Below, piece by piece: positions 50,601 to 62,341 of a DNA stretch of 64,000 nt. The stretch lies in assembly GCA_965207915.1 (NCBI GenBank), contig OZ242304.1:372001-436000 (forward strand). Direction: 5' to 3'. This stretch comes from VXNJ01 sp009840625 (GTDB lineage Bacteria; Chloroflexota; UBA11872; VXNJ01). Every line of letters begins with the position of its first letter. Positions within the stretch are counted from its first letter, which is position 1. The notes under the pieces are model-generated. The model was given only the letters and a program-made list of their open reading frames with translations, was not told the origin of the DNA and did no database searches. The position numbers and the translations under genes are program-made.

Positions 50601-52025
50601 CGCTTCCTGGAGCATCCGCTTCTCGTTGCGCAGGATGATGTCCGGGGCCCCCAGATCAAGCAGGCGCTTGAGCCGGTTGTTTCGGTTGATCACGCGGCGG
50701 TATAGGTCGTTCAGATCGGAGGTGGCGAAGCGCCCGCCGTCCAGCTGCACCATTGGCCGAAGCTCCGGCGGCAGCACCGGCAGGACGGTGTAGACCATCC
50801 ACTCGGGCCGGTTCTCGGACCGCCGGATCGACTCGATCACGCGCAGCCGCTTGACCGCCTTGCGGCGCCGCTGGGTCGACTTCGAGTTCAGGTCCTCACG
50901 AAGCTGCTCGGCCTCGACGTCGATGTCTTTCTTGCGGATCAGTTCGAGGATCGCCTCGGCCCCGCTCATCGCCTCAAACACTTCCCCGACCGTCTCGTTG
51001 AGCTGGTAGTAGCGGTCCTCGGACAACAGCATCAGTTCGCTGTCGTCGCCGGCCTTGGCCAACTCGACCAGGTGATCGCGGCGGCGGTTGAAGAATTCTT
51101 CCTTTTCGGCCAAAAGCTGCTCGATGCGCGCGTCGGCACCGTCTTTTTCGGCCTGGACGCGGGCCCGTTCCTTGGCCATGTCTTCTTCGAAGCGCTGGCC
51201 CAGCTCGGCGATCTCAACCTGTTCGCGCTCGACCATGCGGGCCAGTTCGGACTTGAGCGCGCGCGTGACCCGGCTGCGGTGCTTGGGTTCGATCACCTCG
51301 CCGTGCTCGACCACCGGATCCTCGCGGAAGGAGAGCCGCAGGTCGTCCAGGGCGGCCTCGCCGCGGTTCTCGCCGAGCACCTTCAGCAGGCGCTTGGATT
51401 CTTCCTCGCGGTCGGCCCGGCGGCGCGATTCCTGGTCCTTAAGCCGGTCGGTCTGCAGGACAAGTTCGTTCTGCATCTCCTCGAGCGAGACCTTGAGGTC
51501 CTCCTCGAGCTGCTCGATCCGGTCCAGCTCCTCTTCGCGCACGGCGCGCAATTCGAGTTTGAGGTCGCGATCGAGATTATCGAGCCCCTCCAGCCGTCGC
51601 TCCTCGTCCATCGCGGTAATTACGAAGGAGGCGAAGTAGACGATTGCCTCGAGCTTCTTGGGGCTTATGTCGAGCATTTGCCCGATCCGCGACGGCGACC
51701 CCTTCACGAACCAGATGTGGGCCACTGGAGCGGCCAGCTCGATATGCGCCATGCGCTCGCGGCGCACCCGCGAGCGGGTCACTTCGACCTCGCACTTGTC
51801 GCAGGTTATCCCCTTGTAGGTGATGCGCTTGTACTTGCCGCAGGCGCATTCCCAGTCCTTGGTGGGTCCGAAAATGCGCTCACAGAAAAGACCGTCCCGC
51901 TCCGGCTTCAGGGTGCGGTAGTTGATCGTTTCCGGCTTGGTCACCTCGCCATGCGACTGCTCGCGGATCTGCTCCGGCGATGACAGTCCGATCTGGATCG
52001 AAGCGAACTCGTTGACTCTTATCAC
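47664..52025 (-). CDS. rpoC: RNA polymerase beta' subunit with long coiled-coil insertion
   Basis: 1453 residues. N-terminal zinc site [19 protein letters not shown] (Cys 60, 62, 75, 78); active-site [12 protein letters not shown] at 631-637 with the three Mg-binding Asp; RNA-exit and clamp elements [20 protein letters not shown], the second zinc cluster [13 protein letters not shown] and the trigger-loop region with [16 protein letters not shown]. Between residues about 140 and 325 lies a Glu/Arg/Leu-rich coiled-coil insertion absent from E. coli; an insertion at about the same place is known in Thermus and other deep lineages. The final 30 residues are again charged and helical. 18 nt downstream of rpoB. 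Confidence 0.98.
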   Translation of the reverse strand: [1453 protein letters not shown]

Positions 52026-52043
52026 TGAATGTCCCTTTCGACC

Positions 52044-55556
<3,513 letters not shown>

Positions 55557-55592
55557 ACCCTTGTCAGGGGTGCGGGAAGGGCGAACGTGTGT

Positions 55593-55610
55593 CTTGTCTG
55601 GTACGACAAG
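55593..55610 (-). promoter_or_regulatory. Hairpin in the rpoB leader
   Basis: CTTGTC (55593-55598) and GACAAG (55605-55610) form a perfect 6-bp stem with a 6-nt loop, 37 nt upstream of the rpoB start. A second weaker repeat, GCGC-TAA-GCGC, lies at about 55667-55677. Together they give a structured leader of about 135 nt below the promoter. Function unknown. Confidence 0.35.
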
Positions 55611-55701
55611 CTACGGACGGCTGATCGCTGGCTTCAGGACCTGCCGCCGCGTTGGAAGCATCAAGGGCGCTAAGCGCGTCCTCCGTTGTTCATTAGGGGC
55701 T

Positions 55702-55710
55702 ATTTTAGCA
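55702..55710 (-). promoter_or_regulatory. Extended -10 promoter upstream of rpoB
   Basis: The minus strand reads TGC-TAAAAT in the 210-nt HIT-rpoB gap, followed by an AT-rich start region. It lies about 146 nt before the rpoB GTG. No clear -35. Same TGC-TAnAnT form as the box before rpsL. Confidence 0.45.
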
Positions 55711-55766
55711 ACCCCGTCAGCCGCGCACCGCCGGGTAATTGAGGCCGCCGCAGTCAGGAACTTTGC

Positions 55767-56114
55767 TCAACCGGGCGGCCAGTCCATCCTTCGTCCGGCC
55801 AGCAGGTGGATGTGTAGGTGCGGGACCGTTTGGGCGCCGTCGCGGCCCTCATTGATTACCAGCCGGTATCCGTCCTCTTCGATGCCGGCGCGACGCGCGT
55901 GGAGCGTGAGGGCTCCCACCAGGTCGGCAATCTGGGCGGGGTTGTCATCGGCGGCGGCGGCTACGCCGGAAACGTGCCGCGTGGGGATCGCCAGCAGGTG
56001 GGTGGGCGCGGCCGGCGCGATGTCGGAAAAGATCATCCAGTCTTCGCAGCGGTCGATTACGTCGGCCGGCAATTCACCGGCCGCGATCCGGCAGAAGATG
56101 CAGTCGCTAGCCAA
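55767..56114 (-). CDS. HIT-family nucleotide-binding hydrolase (Hint type)
   Basis: About 115 residues. DCIFCRIAAGELPADVI (with the CxxC zinc pair), HLLAIPTRHVSG and the His-triad VPHLHIHLLAGR at the C-terminus (H-x-H-x-H). Hint proteins cleave nucleoside phosphoramidates such as lysyl-AMP. The frame is open from a TTG at 56126, but a TTG at 56114 with GGAG 6 nt upstream gives the normal family N-terminus; both are non-ATG. Follows mtaB by about 35 nt and precedes rpoB on the same strand. Confidence 0.92.
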   Translation of the reverse strand: MASDCIFCRIAAGELPADVIDRCEDWMIFSDIAPAAPTHLLAIPTRHVSGVAAAADDNPAQIADLVGALTLHARRAGIEEDGYRLVINEGRDGAQTVPHLHIHLLAGRRMDWPPG

Positions 56115-56149
56115 GGCGCGCTCCAATTCCCAGTGATCTTTGCCGGCGC

Positions 56150-57427
56150 TCAGTTCGCGGCCGCCGCCGGCACCGCCACCAGGCCGTCGTCGCCGGCCGC
56201 CAGCTTTACTTCTTGCAGGGTACCGGTGACCGGTTCAAAGCCCAGCGGCCGGGCCCGCAGGTAGTTGCGCGTCAACCCCATGCAACGACCGGATGGATCC
56301 CTCTCCCACAATACCTGCGCCCGCGAACCGACGAACCCCGCCAGGTAGCGCTCGGACAGCCCGCCCGCCAGATCCAAAGCTTCGCTCATTCGCCGGCGCA
56401 GGGTCTGATCGTCAACGTGGTCGTCGCGACGCGCCGCCAGCGTGCGGGCGCGCCGCGAGTAGGGAAAAACGTGCATGTACGAATAGCCCATCTGGGCGCA
56501 GAACCGCAACGAGCGCCGGTGGTCGTCTTCGCTTTCCCCCGGAAAACCCACCATCAGATCGGTCCCGATCGCCACCGATGGATCAGCGGCGCGCAGCCGG
56601 TCGACGATTTCCGCGTATTCGGCTGGCCGGTAGGGTCGGCGCATACCCTGCAGGACCGCCGCCGAACCCGACTGCAGCGGCAGATGAAAATGGGAACAGA
56701 TCCGGCCGGCGGCCAGCAGGTCGTAGAGCCGGGGGTCAAAATCCATCGGTTCAATCGACGAGAGCCGGATGCGCGACGGCACCCGGTCGGCGACCCATTC
56801 GACAAGTTCGCCCAGACCGATTCCGCTGTCCGGGCAGCGGTAACTCCCCAGCGCTATCCCCGCCAGCACGACTTCGGGCGACCCGCCGCGGGCAAATTCC
56901 TGCACCCGTTCGAGCACATGACCGCGGGTGCGCGACCGGGGGCCGCCGCGGGCCCGCGGAACGATGCAGAACGCGCAGCCGTGGCGGCAACCCTCCTGGA
57001 TTTTTACGGTGGGGCGGGTACGCCGGCGCTCCCCGAATCGGATAGCGGTGAAGTCGCGCCCGCGGTCACCGGCTGAATGGGAGTCGGCGATGGCGGCGGC
57101 AACCTCGCGCGGGGGCGCCCGGCCCATGACGCGGGCACCGGGAAAGTGCACGCGGATCGCCTCCGGGGCGACCGCGGCGTAGCAGCCGGTTACCACCAGT
57201 TCGGCCTCGGGACTGCGCCGCAACGCGCGGCCGATCGACTGGCGCGATTTGCGATCGGCGACATGGGTGACGGTGCAGGTGTTGACTATGACCACGTCGG
57301 ACGGAGCGCCGAAATCGACCAGGTCCATGCCGGCCTCCTCCAGGAGCCGCACGATTTCGTCGCTGTCGGCCTGGTTGACCCGGCAGCCGAGCGTCTTGAG
57401 CGAAAACGTGGGCGCCGGACGACCCAC
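56150..57427 (-). CDS. mtaB: tRNA (t6A37) methylthiotransferase
   Basis: Radical-SAM enzyme making ms2t6A37 in tRNAs reading ANN codons. 425 residues. N-terminal UPF0004 Cys in KTLGCRVNQADSDE, NTCTVTH and VVTGCYA (second Fe-S cluster), radical SAM CRHGCAFCIVP (C-x3-C-x2-C, about 150), HLPLQSGSAAVLQGMRRPY and GTDLMVGFPGESEDDH. The GCRVNQ N-terminus and THVADRKSRQ point to MtaB rather than MiaB, which is at 62.75 kb. Starts with GTG immediately after the prmA stop (TGAGTG). dnaJ-prmA-mtaB is a recurring bacterial order. Confidence 0.94.
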   Translation of the reverse strand: MGRPAPTFSLKTLGCRVNQADSDEIVRLLEEAGMDLVDFGAPSDVVIVNTCTVTHVADRKSRQSIGRALRRSPEAELVVTGCYAAVAPEAIRVHFPGARVMGRAPPREVAAAIADSHSAGDRGRDFTAIRFGERRRTRPTVKIQEGCRHGCAFCIVPRARGGPRSRTRGHVLERVQEFARGGSPEVVLAGIALGSYRCPDSGIGLGELVEWVADRVPSRIRLSSIEPMDFDPRLYDLLAAGRICSHFHLPLQSGSAAVLQGMRRPYRPAEYAEIVDRLRAADPSVAIGTDLMVGFPGESEDDHRRSLRFCAQMGYSYMHVFPYSRRARTLAARRDDHVDDQTLRRRMSEALDLAGGLSERYLAGFVGSRAQVLWERDPSGRCMGLTRNYLRARPLGFEPVTGTLQEVKLAAGDDGLVAVPAAAAN

Positions 57428-58357
57428 TCAAACGCCTTCCGGCCCGGAACAGCCCGGGCGTCGGCACAGCATGGTGGCCCACTCTTCATCGAGCGCGGTC
57501 TCACGGCGAGTCCAGCCGGCGGCGTCCAAGGATTCGGAAAGTCCCGCTATCCGCGGACGATAGATTCCCGAAAGCAGCAGCGGCCCCGCGGCGACCACCG
57601 AATACGCCCCGAGCAATCGCTGGTGGGCGTCGGCGGTGATGTTGGCGACCACGACATCGAAAGCATCTCGACCCTCGGTCCAGCCGGGGCCCAGGTCGCC
57701 CGGTTCGACCCTGACGTTTGGCCCGCAGCGGTTGCGGCGCGCGTTCCGGCGGGCCAGCGCCACGGCTTCCCGATCCAGGTCAATCGCGGTAACCGCGGCG
57801 GCCCCCAGACGGGCCGCAGCAATCGCCAGGACGCCGGTCCCGGTACCAACGTCCAGCACCGTCCGCCCGGTCAGATCGAGCCCTTGCAGCGTCCGCAGCG
57901 CGCCGCGGGTCGAGGGGTGCAGGCCCGAGCCGAATGCGCCCGCCGCATCGATCCGCAGCACGCTTTCCGGAGCGGTCCCGGCCGGCACCTCCGCGTCGAT
58001 CGGAACTAGCACCAGCGAACCGACCTCGATCGGTCGCTGGTAGCGCCGTTCGCGGGCGCGCCACTCTCGGCGGCCGGTTACCGTCTGGCGGACCGCGCGC
58101 AGGGACGGGACGTCGAGACCGGCCGCCATCCGCAGGTCGCTGAGCAGGGCGCTGGCCGCCGCCTGGGACCGGCCGGATTCCGGGAACCAGGCGGTAACCC
58201 GGCAGGAACCGGTCGGAACGCTCTCGTCCGGCGGGTCTTTGGCGAATTCCTCCTCGACCGCCACCGCGCGGCCGGCGCGGCGTTGCATTAGCAGGCGCAC
58301 GTCTTCAGCCAGCGCCGCCGGCACGGTGACCTGGATCTGCCGCCAGGAGTCCCTCAC
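57428..58357 (-). CDS. prmA: Ribosomal protein L11 methyltransferase
   Basis: 309 residues; trimethylates L11. AdoMet site: AFGSGLHPSTRGALRTLQ and LDVGTGTGVLAIAAARLG, then ITADAHQRLLG-type VVVANITADAHQRLL (the N-I-T-A signature of PrmA). The N-terminal 100 residues (substrate-recognition domain) are weakly conserved. GTG start overlaps the dnaJ stop by 4 nt (GTGA). An RsmE gene, which often follows, is missing. Confidence 0.92.
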   Translation of the reverse strand: MRDSWRQIQVTVPAALAEDVRLLMQRRAGRAVAVEEEFAKDPPDESVPTGSCRVTAWFPESGRSQAAASALLSDLRMAAGLDVPSLRAVRQTVTGRREWRARERRYQRPIEVGSLVLVPIDAEVPAGTAPESVLRIDAAGAFGSGLHPSTRGALRTLQGLDLTGRTVLDVGTGTGVLAIAAARLGAAAVTAIDLDREAVALARRNARRNRCGPNVRVEPGDLGPGWTEGRDAFDVVVANITADAHQRLLGAYSVVAAGPLLLSGIYRPRIAGLSESLDAAGWTRRETALDEEWATMLCRRPGCSGPEGV

Positions 58358-59451
58358 GTGAGCGCCTGGCGCAACCGTTCGGCCAGGCCCGGTGGCGGAT
58401 CCTCCTCCTCGGCCAGCTGCTCGAAAAGGGCGCGTTGCTGTTTCGTCAACTTGCGCGGAATGGTCACCCGGGCCACCACGAAATGGTCGCCACGGCGCTG
58501 ATCTCGCGGACTGGGCGCGCCGCGCCCCGCAAGCCGGACCGCTTCACCGGGCTGGGTGCCGGCTGCGAATTCGACCGTTTGCGGTCCGTCGACGGTCTCC
58601 ACTTCGAGCTCCACGCCCAGGACCGCCTCGCTGACGCTCAGTTCGATCTCGGATTGCAGGTCGCGTCCCTGGCGGGCAATGCTTGGATGCGGCTCGACCG
58701 CGACAACCAAATACAGGTCCCCTGGCGGGCCGCCGTTGATTCCGCTGTCGCCCTGGCCCGAAATGCGGATTTCGGTCCCGTTGTCTACCCCGCCCGGGAT
58801 GTCCACCTCAAGCTGCCGTTCCCGGTTCACCAGGCCCGCGCCTCGGCAGCCGTCGCAGCCGCGCTCGGCGATCCGCCCGGCGCCGCCGCAGTGCCGGCAG
58901 CCGGTAATGTTCACGAACTGCCCCAGGATCGAACGGGTCGCTGTGCGGACCTCGCCGGTCCCCCCGCACTGCCCGCAGTCGACCATCTTGCTGCCCGGGT
59001 CGAGGCCGTTGCCCCCGCAGTCGTCGCATAGCTCCTGGCGATTGACGGCGACCCCCAGCTTCAGGCCGTGCACGGCGCTGACGAAGTCGAGCTGGATCCG
59101 CTGTTGTAGATCGCGACCGCGTTGCGGGGAATCGGCGCGCCGCCCGCCGCGGCCGAAGAACACGTCGAAGATGTCGCCGAATCCGGGAATGTCGACCCCG
59201 CCAAAACCGGCTCCCGGACCACTCTGCAGCCCGCGCCAACCGAACTGGTCGAAGCGCTGCCGTTTCTCGGGATCCTTGAGCACGTCGTAGGCTGCCTGGA
59301 TCTCCTTGAACCGGTCGGCCGCGTCCGGCTCGCGGCTCACGTCCGGATGGTGTTGCCGGGCCATCGCCCGGTAAGCCCGCGAGATGTCCTTCGCCCCGGC
59401 GTCGCGGGCTATGCCCAGCACTTCGTAGGGGTCGCGGCGGTCGGTGGCCAT
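58354..59451 (-). CDS. dnaJ: Chaperone DnaJ (Hsp40)
   Basis: 365 residues, type I. J-domain with YEVLGIARDAGAKDISRAYRAMARQHHPDVS (HPD at about 38-40), G/F-rich region GAGFGGVDIPGFGDIFDVFFGRGGRR, four zinc repeats CDDCGGNG, CGQCGGTG, CRHCGGAG and CDGCRGAG, and the C-terminal peptide-binding domain GDLYLVVAVEPHPSIARQGRDL. Co-chaperone of DnaK with GrpE. ATG overlaps the grpE stop by one base. dnaK itself is not here. Confidence 0.96.
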   Translation of the reverse strand: MATDRRDPYEVLGIARDAGAKDISRAYRAMARQHHPDVSREPDAADRFKEIQAAYDVLKDPEKRQRFDQFGWRGLQSGPGAGFGGVDIPGFGDIFDVFFGRGGRRADSPQRGRDLQQRIQLDFVSAVHGLKLGVAVNRQELCDDCGGNGLDPGSKMVDCGQCGGTGEVRTATRSILGQFVNITGCRHCGGAGRIAERGCDGCRGAGLVNRERQLEVDIPGGVDNGTEIRISGQGDSGINGGPPGDLYLVVAVEPHPSIARQGRDLQSEIELSVSEAVLGVELEVETVDGPQTVEFAAGTQPGEAVRLAGRGAPSPRDQRRGDHFVVARVTIPRKLTKQQRALFEQLAEEEDPPPGLAERLRQALT

Positions 59452-60026
59452 CAGCCGTCGTCGCCGCCGGAATCGATGTCGGGTTCGCCCGCTTCGGGTT
59501 CGGGTTCGTCGGCGTCCGTTTCCTGGCGTCCGACTCTGACCAGCGCCGGCCGGACTACCCGATCGCCCAGCCGATAGCCCGGCTGGTGAACGACTATCAC
59601 GCGGTCTGGTTCGGTGCTGCCGTCGGTATCTACCGCTTGGTGGAAGTTGGGGTCGAACGCCTGCCCGACTCCGGCGACTGCCTCGATCCCATGCGAGGCC
59701 AGCAAGGCCTGGAAATGCTGCCGGGTAAAGAAAAGTCCCTCGATGAACGTGAACCCGGTCAGCTCGCCGGGGACCGCCGTGAGGGCGCGGTCCAGATGGT
59801 CCAGAGCCGAAAGCAGCTCGCGGGCGAATTCGATAACCGCGAACTGCCGCGCGTCGGCAACTTCCTGACCAGAACGCCGCTTGAGGTTGGCCAGGTCGGC
59901 CTGCGCCCGGGTTAATCGGTTGAGCAGGTCGTCGATCCGCTCCGACTGATCTTGGTCGGTCCCCTCCGGGGGAGCTGCCGGCGGCGTCTCCGCCGGCGGT
60001 TCACCGCCTGTCGATTCGGTCGCCAA
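59451..60026 (-). CDS. grpE: Nucleotide exchange factor GrpE
   Basis: 191 residues from a TTG at 60026 that has AGGAG about 10 nt upstream; a GTG at 60152 is in frame but gives an unlikely N-terminus. Acidic, Pro-rich first 35 residues, then the long helix RIDDLLNRLTRAQADLANLKRR, FAVIEFARELLSALDHLDRAL, FTFIEGLFFTRQHFQALLASHGIEAV (in pieces) and FDPNFHQAV, GYRLGDRVVRPALVRVG at the end. Releases ADP from DnaK. No CIRCE repeat is seen in its leader. Confidence 0.93.
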   Translation of the reverse strand: MATESTGGEPPAETPPAAPPEGTDQDQSERIDDLLNRLTRAQADLANLKRRSGQEVADARQFAVIEFARELLSALDHLDRALTAVPGELTGFTFIEGLFFTRQHFQALLASHGIEAVAGVGQAFDPNFHQAVDTDGSTEPDRVIVVHQPGYRLGDRVVRPALVRVGRQETDADEPEPEAGEPDIDSGGDDG

Positions 60027-60107
60027 TTTACATCCAGCTCCTAGCGCTGTTGAAGTTCCCGGGCCGCAGTTCCGGAGACGGTCGGTCGCTGCATTGCGAT
60101 CCCGCCG

Positions 60108-60113
60108 ACTATA
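60108..60113 (-). promoter_or_regulatory. Candidate -10 box upstream of grpE
   Basis: The minus strand reads TATAGT 82 nt upstream of the grpE TTG, within the NHL-grpE gap. No -35 and no heat-shock (sigma-32 or CIRCE) element is obvious. If real it would separate the chaperone genes from the upstream NHL gene. Confidence 0.35.
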
Positions 60114-60148
60114 CAAATTTGATGCAGGCCCATCGGATCCGGCCGGAT

Positions 60149-62341
60149 TCACCCGATCAAGAATGCCGATCCTGAAGCGCCCAGCACGATCAGCCCGCCG
60201 CCGGTCAGTGCCAGTGAGCGCGGGGCGGCCAATATCGGGTCCAGCAGGGCCTCTTCGGTGCCTGAAGAATCAATCAGGGTCTGAATGCCCTGGGAGCTGA
60301 TCCGGTCCAGGCGGCCGGCGGCCTCGCCGGCCACGTACACGGACCCGTTCTGCGCCGCAGCAAGCATCCCCGGGTCCGGCAACTCGGCGGCCAGGACCGC
60401 GATCGCATCGGCGCCGGGCCGGATCGCCAGGATTCGGCCGCTGCCGTTCTCGGCGATCAACAGCGATCCGTCGGCGGTTACAGCCAGGCCGGCCGGATCG
60501 CTCAGGGGGGTCCCGCGCGGCGCGGCGCCCTCCGCCGCTTCCCCGGTCTGCCCATTCCCCGCCACGGGTTCGAGCAGACCGTCGGTGGTCAGGCGCATGA
60601 CCCGGTCGGTGCCCGAATCGGCCAGGTAGATGCTGCCGTCGGCGGCCATCGCCATCGCCACCACGTCCAACAGGCTCACGTCCAGGGCGGCACCGCCGGA
60701 GCCGGGGTCGCCGGGCCGTCCGTTCCCGGCCACGGTTTCGATCACCCCGCAACCGTCGATTCGACGGATTCGGAAATTGCCGGCATCGAAGAAAAACACA
60801 TTTCCGACCCCGTCGGCCAGAACCGTTTTGGGGGCCGCGAGCAACGCGAACCGGGCCAGGCCGCCGTCGCCGCGAAATGCGGCCAGTCCCGAACCGGCGA
60901 TCGTTTCGACCCTGCCGGAGGAGATCTTGCGCAGTCGGTTGTTGCCGGTATCGGCCACGAATATCTCGTTGCCGCCAACCGCGATCGAATCCGGGCCGGC
61001 AAACTGGGCCGCGGCGGCCGGCCCGTCGTCACCGGAGAAGCCGAATCCCGACCGCCCGAAAAGCTGGGTGGCTGCGAACTCGGATGCTGACAAGTCCTGA
61101 GGCAGGGCGCCGGGCCGCGGTTCGAGCCGGCAGCCGGTCTCCGAACCGGAATCGCCGAATCCGGCCAGCCGGAAGATCTTGCCGGAGAGCTGGGCCAACA
61201 GGTAAATCGACCCGTCCGGACCGAGTTGGAAATCAATCGGCCGCGGCAACACCGCTTCGCGTGCCGGCACTCCCGCCTGGGCGTTACCGGCGGTACCCAG
61301 CCCGGCATAGGTAAATATCGTCCCGGCCGCGGATACGACGCGAATCGCCGCGTTATTCCAATCGGCCACGTAAAGATTGCCGGCCGCGTCGATATCCAGA
61401 CCGGCGGGCGCATCGAGCTGTGCCGCCGCGGCCGGCCCGCCGTCGCCACTACGCCCCGGAATCCCGGTGCCGGCGACTGTCGAAACGACCCCGTCCGGAC
61501 CGATTCTGCGCACCACGTGCCCCTCGCTTTCGCTCAGGTACATGACCCCCTCGGACGAAATCGCCAGGTCGGCGGGGCCGTCGAACCGGGCGCGGTCGGC
61601 GGGTCCGCCGTCTCCGCCGGTCGCCGGCTCGCCGGTGCCGGCGAAGGTAGTCACCGCTCCGCTTGCATCAATCCGCCGGATGCGGTTGTTGCCTCGGTCG
61701 GCGACGTACAGAACTCCGCTCCCGTCCAGGGCGAGCCCGGAAATCGAGTTGAAGCGGGCCTGCCCGACGGCCTCGGGGTCGTCCGCCGAACCGGGATCGC
61801 TGGAACCGGCCAGCAGGGAGATCGTTCCGTCGGGGGCGATGCGCCGGATCAGGGTGCTGGAGGCGATGTAAATGCCGAAGCGCGAATCGGCGACGATCGG
61901 GCCGGGGTCCCGCAGTCCGGCCAGCAGGGCCGGTCCGCCGTCTCCCGAATCGGACCTGGTTCCGTTGCCGGCGATTCGTTCGATTCGACCGTCGACCGTG
62001 ATCTGGATGACCTGGTTGTTGGACCGATCGGTCACGAATACGTTGCCCGCCCGGTCAACTGCCAGCCCGGCCAGGGCCGGCGGAACCCCCACTCCGGCCT
62101 CATCCCGAAAAGCAGGTGCGAATTCGGCCACCTGCTCAAAAACCGGGTTGATCGGCGCCGGGGCGTAGCCCGCCCGCGCGGCCGGTACGGCGCCGGGATT
62201 CCAGACTATTTCAAGTTCAGCTGAAGGGTCGGCCGGGCTCGGCGCCGGGGCAAGCGCGGGTCGTTGTTCGCACCCGGCCGCCAGGGCACCCGCGAGCAAG
62301 AGCGCGACGGCACCCAGCGCCGTTCGCACCGCCCGGTTCAA
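60149..62341 (-). CDS. NHL-repeat beta-propeller lipoprotein
   Basis: 730 residues from a TTG that overlaps the preceding stop by 4 nt. A hydrophobic stretch ends in LAAGC at about residues 20-24, a lipobox, so an exported lipid-anchored protein is predicted; Pro/Ala linker follows. The rest is at least eight NHL repeats of the form A-G-x-G-x5-GDGGPA ... P-x-G-L-A-x-D ... G-N-x-Y-V-x-D, probably two beta-propellers. Two Cys (in ETGCRLEP and DGCGVIE) may form a disulfide. Such extracytoplasmic NHL proteins usually bind ligands or proteins; the ligand is unknown. Unusual neighbour for grpE-dnaJ. Confidence 0.85.
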   Translation of the reverse strand: MNRAVRTALGAVALLLAGALAAGCEQRPALAPAPSPADPSAELEIVWNPGAVPAARAGYAPAPINPVFEQVAEFAPAFRDEAGVGVPPALAGLAVDRAGNVFVTDRSNNQVIQITVDGRIERIAGNGTRSDSGDGGPALLAGLRDPGPIVADSRFGIYIASSTLIRRIAPDGTISLLAGSSDPGSADDPEAVGQARFNSISGLALDGSGVLYVADRGNNRIRRIDASGAVTTFAGTGEPATGGDGGPADRARFDGPADLAISSEGVMYLSESEGHVVRRIGPDGVVSTVAGTGIPGRSGDGGPAAAAQLDAPAGLDIDAAGNLYVADWNNAAIRVVSAAGTIFTYAGLGTAGNAQAGVPAREAVLPRPIDFQLGPDGSIYLLAQLSGKIFRLAGFGDSGSETGCRLEPRPGALPQDLSASEFAATQLFGRSGFGFSGDDGPAAAAQFAGPDSIAVGGNEIFVADTGNNRLRKISSGRVETIAGSGLAAFRGDGGLARFALLAAPKTVLADGVGNVFFFDAGNFRIRRIDGCGVIETVAGNGRPGDPGSGGAALDVSLLDVVAMAMAADGSIYLADSGTDRVMRLTTDGLLEPVAGNGQTGEAAEGAAPRGTPLSDPAGLAVTADGSLLIAENGSGRILAIRPGADAIAVLAAELPDPGMLAAAQNGSVYVAGEAAGRLDRISSQGIQTLIDSSGTEEALLDPILAAPRSLALTGGGLIVLGASGSAFLIG

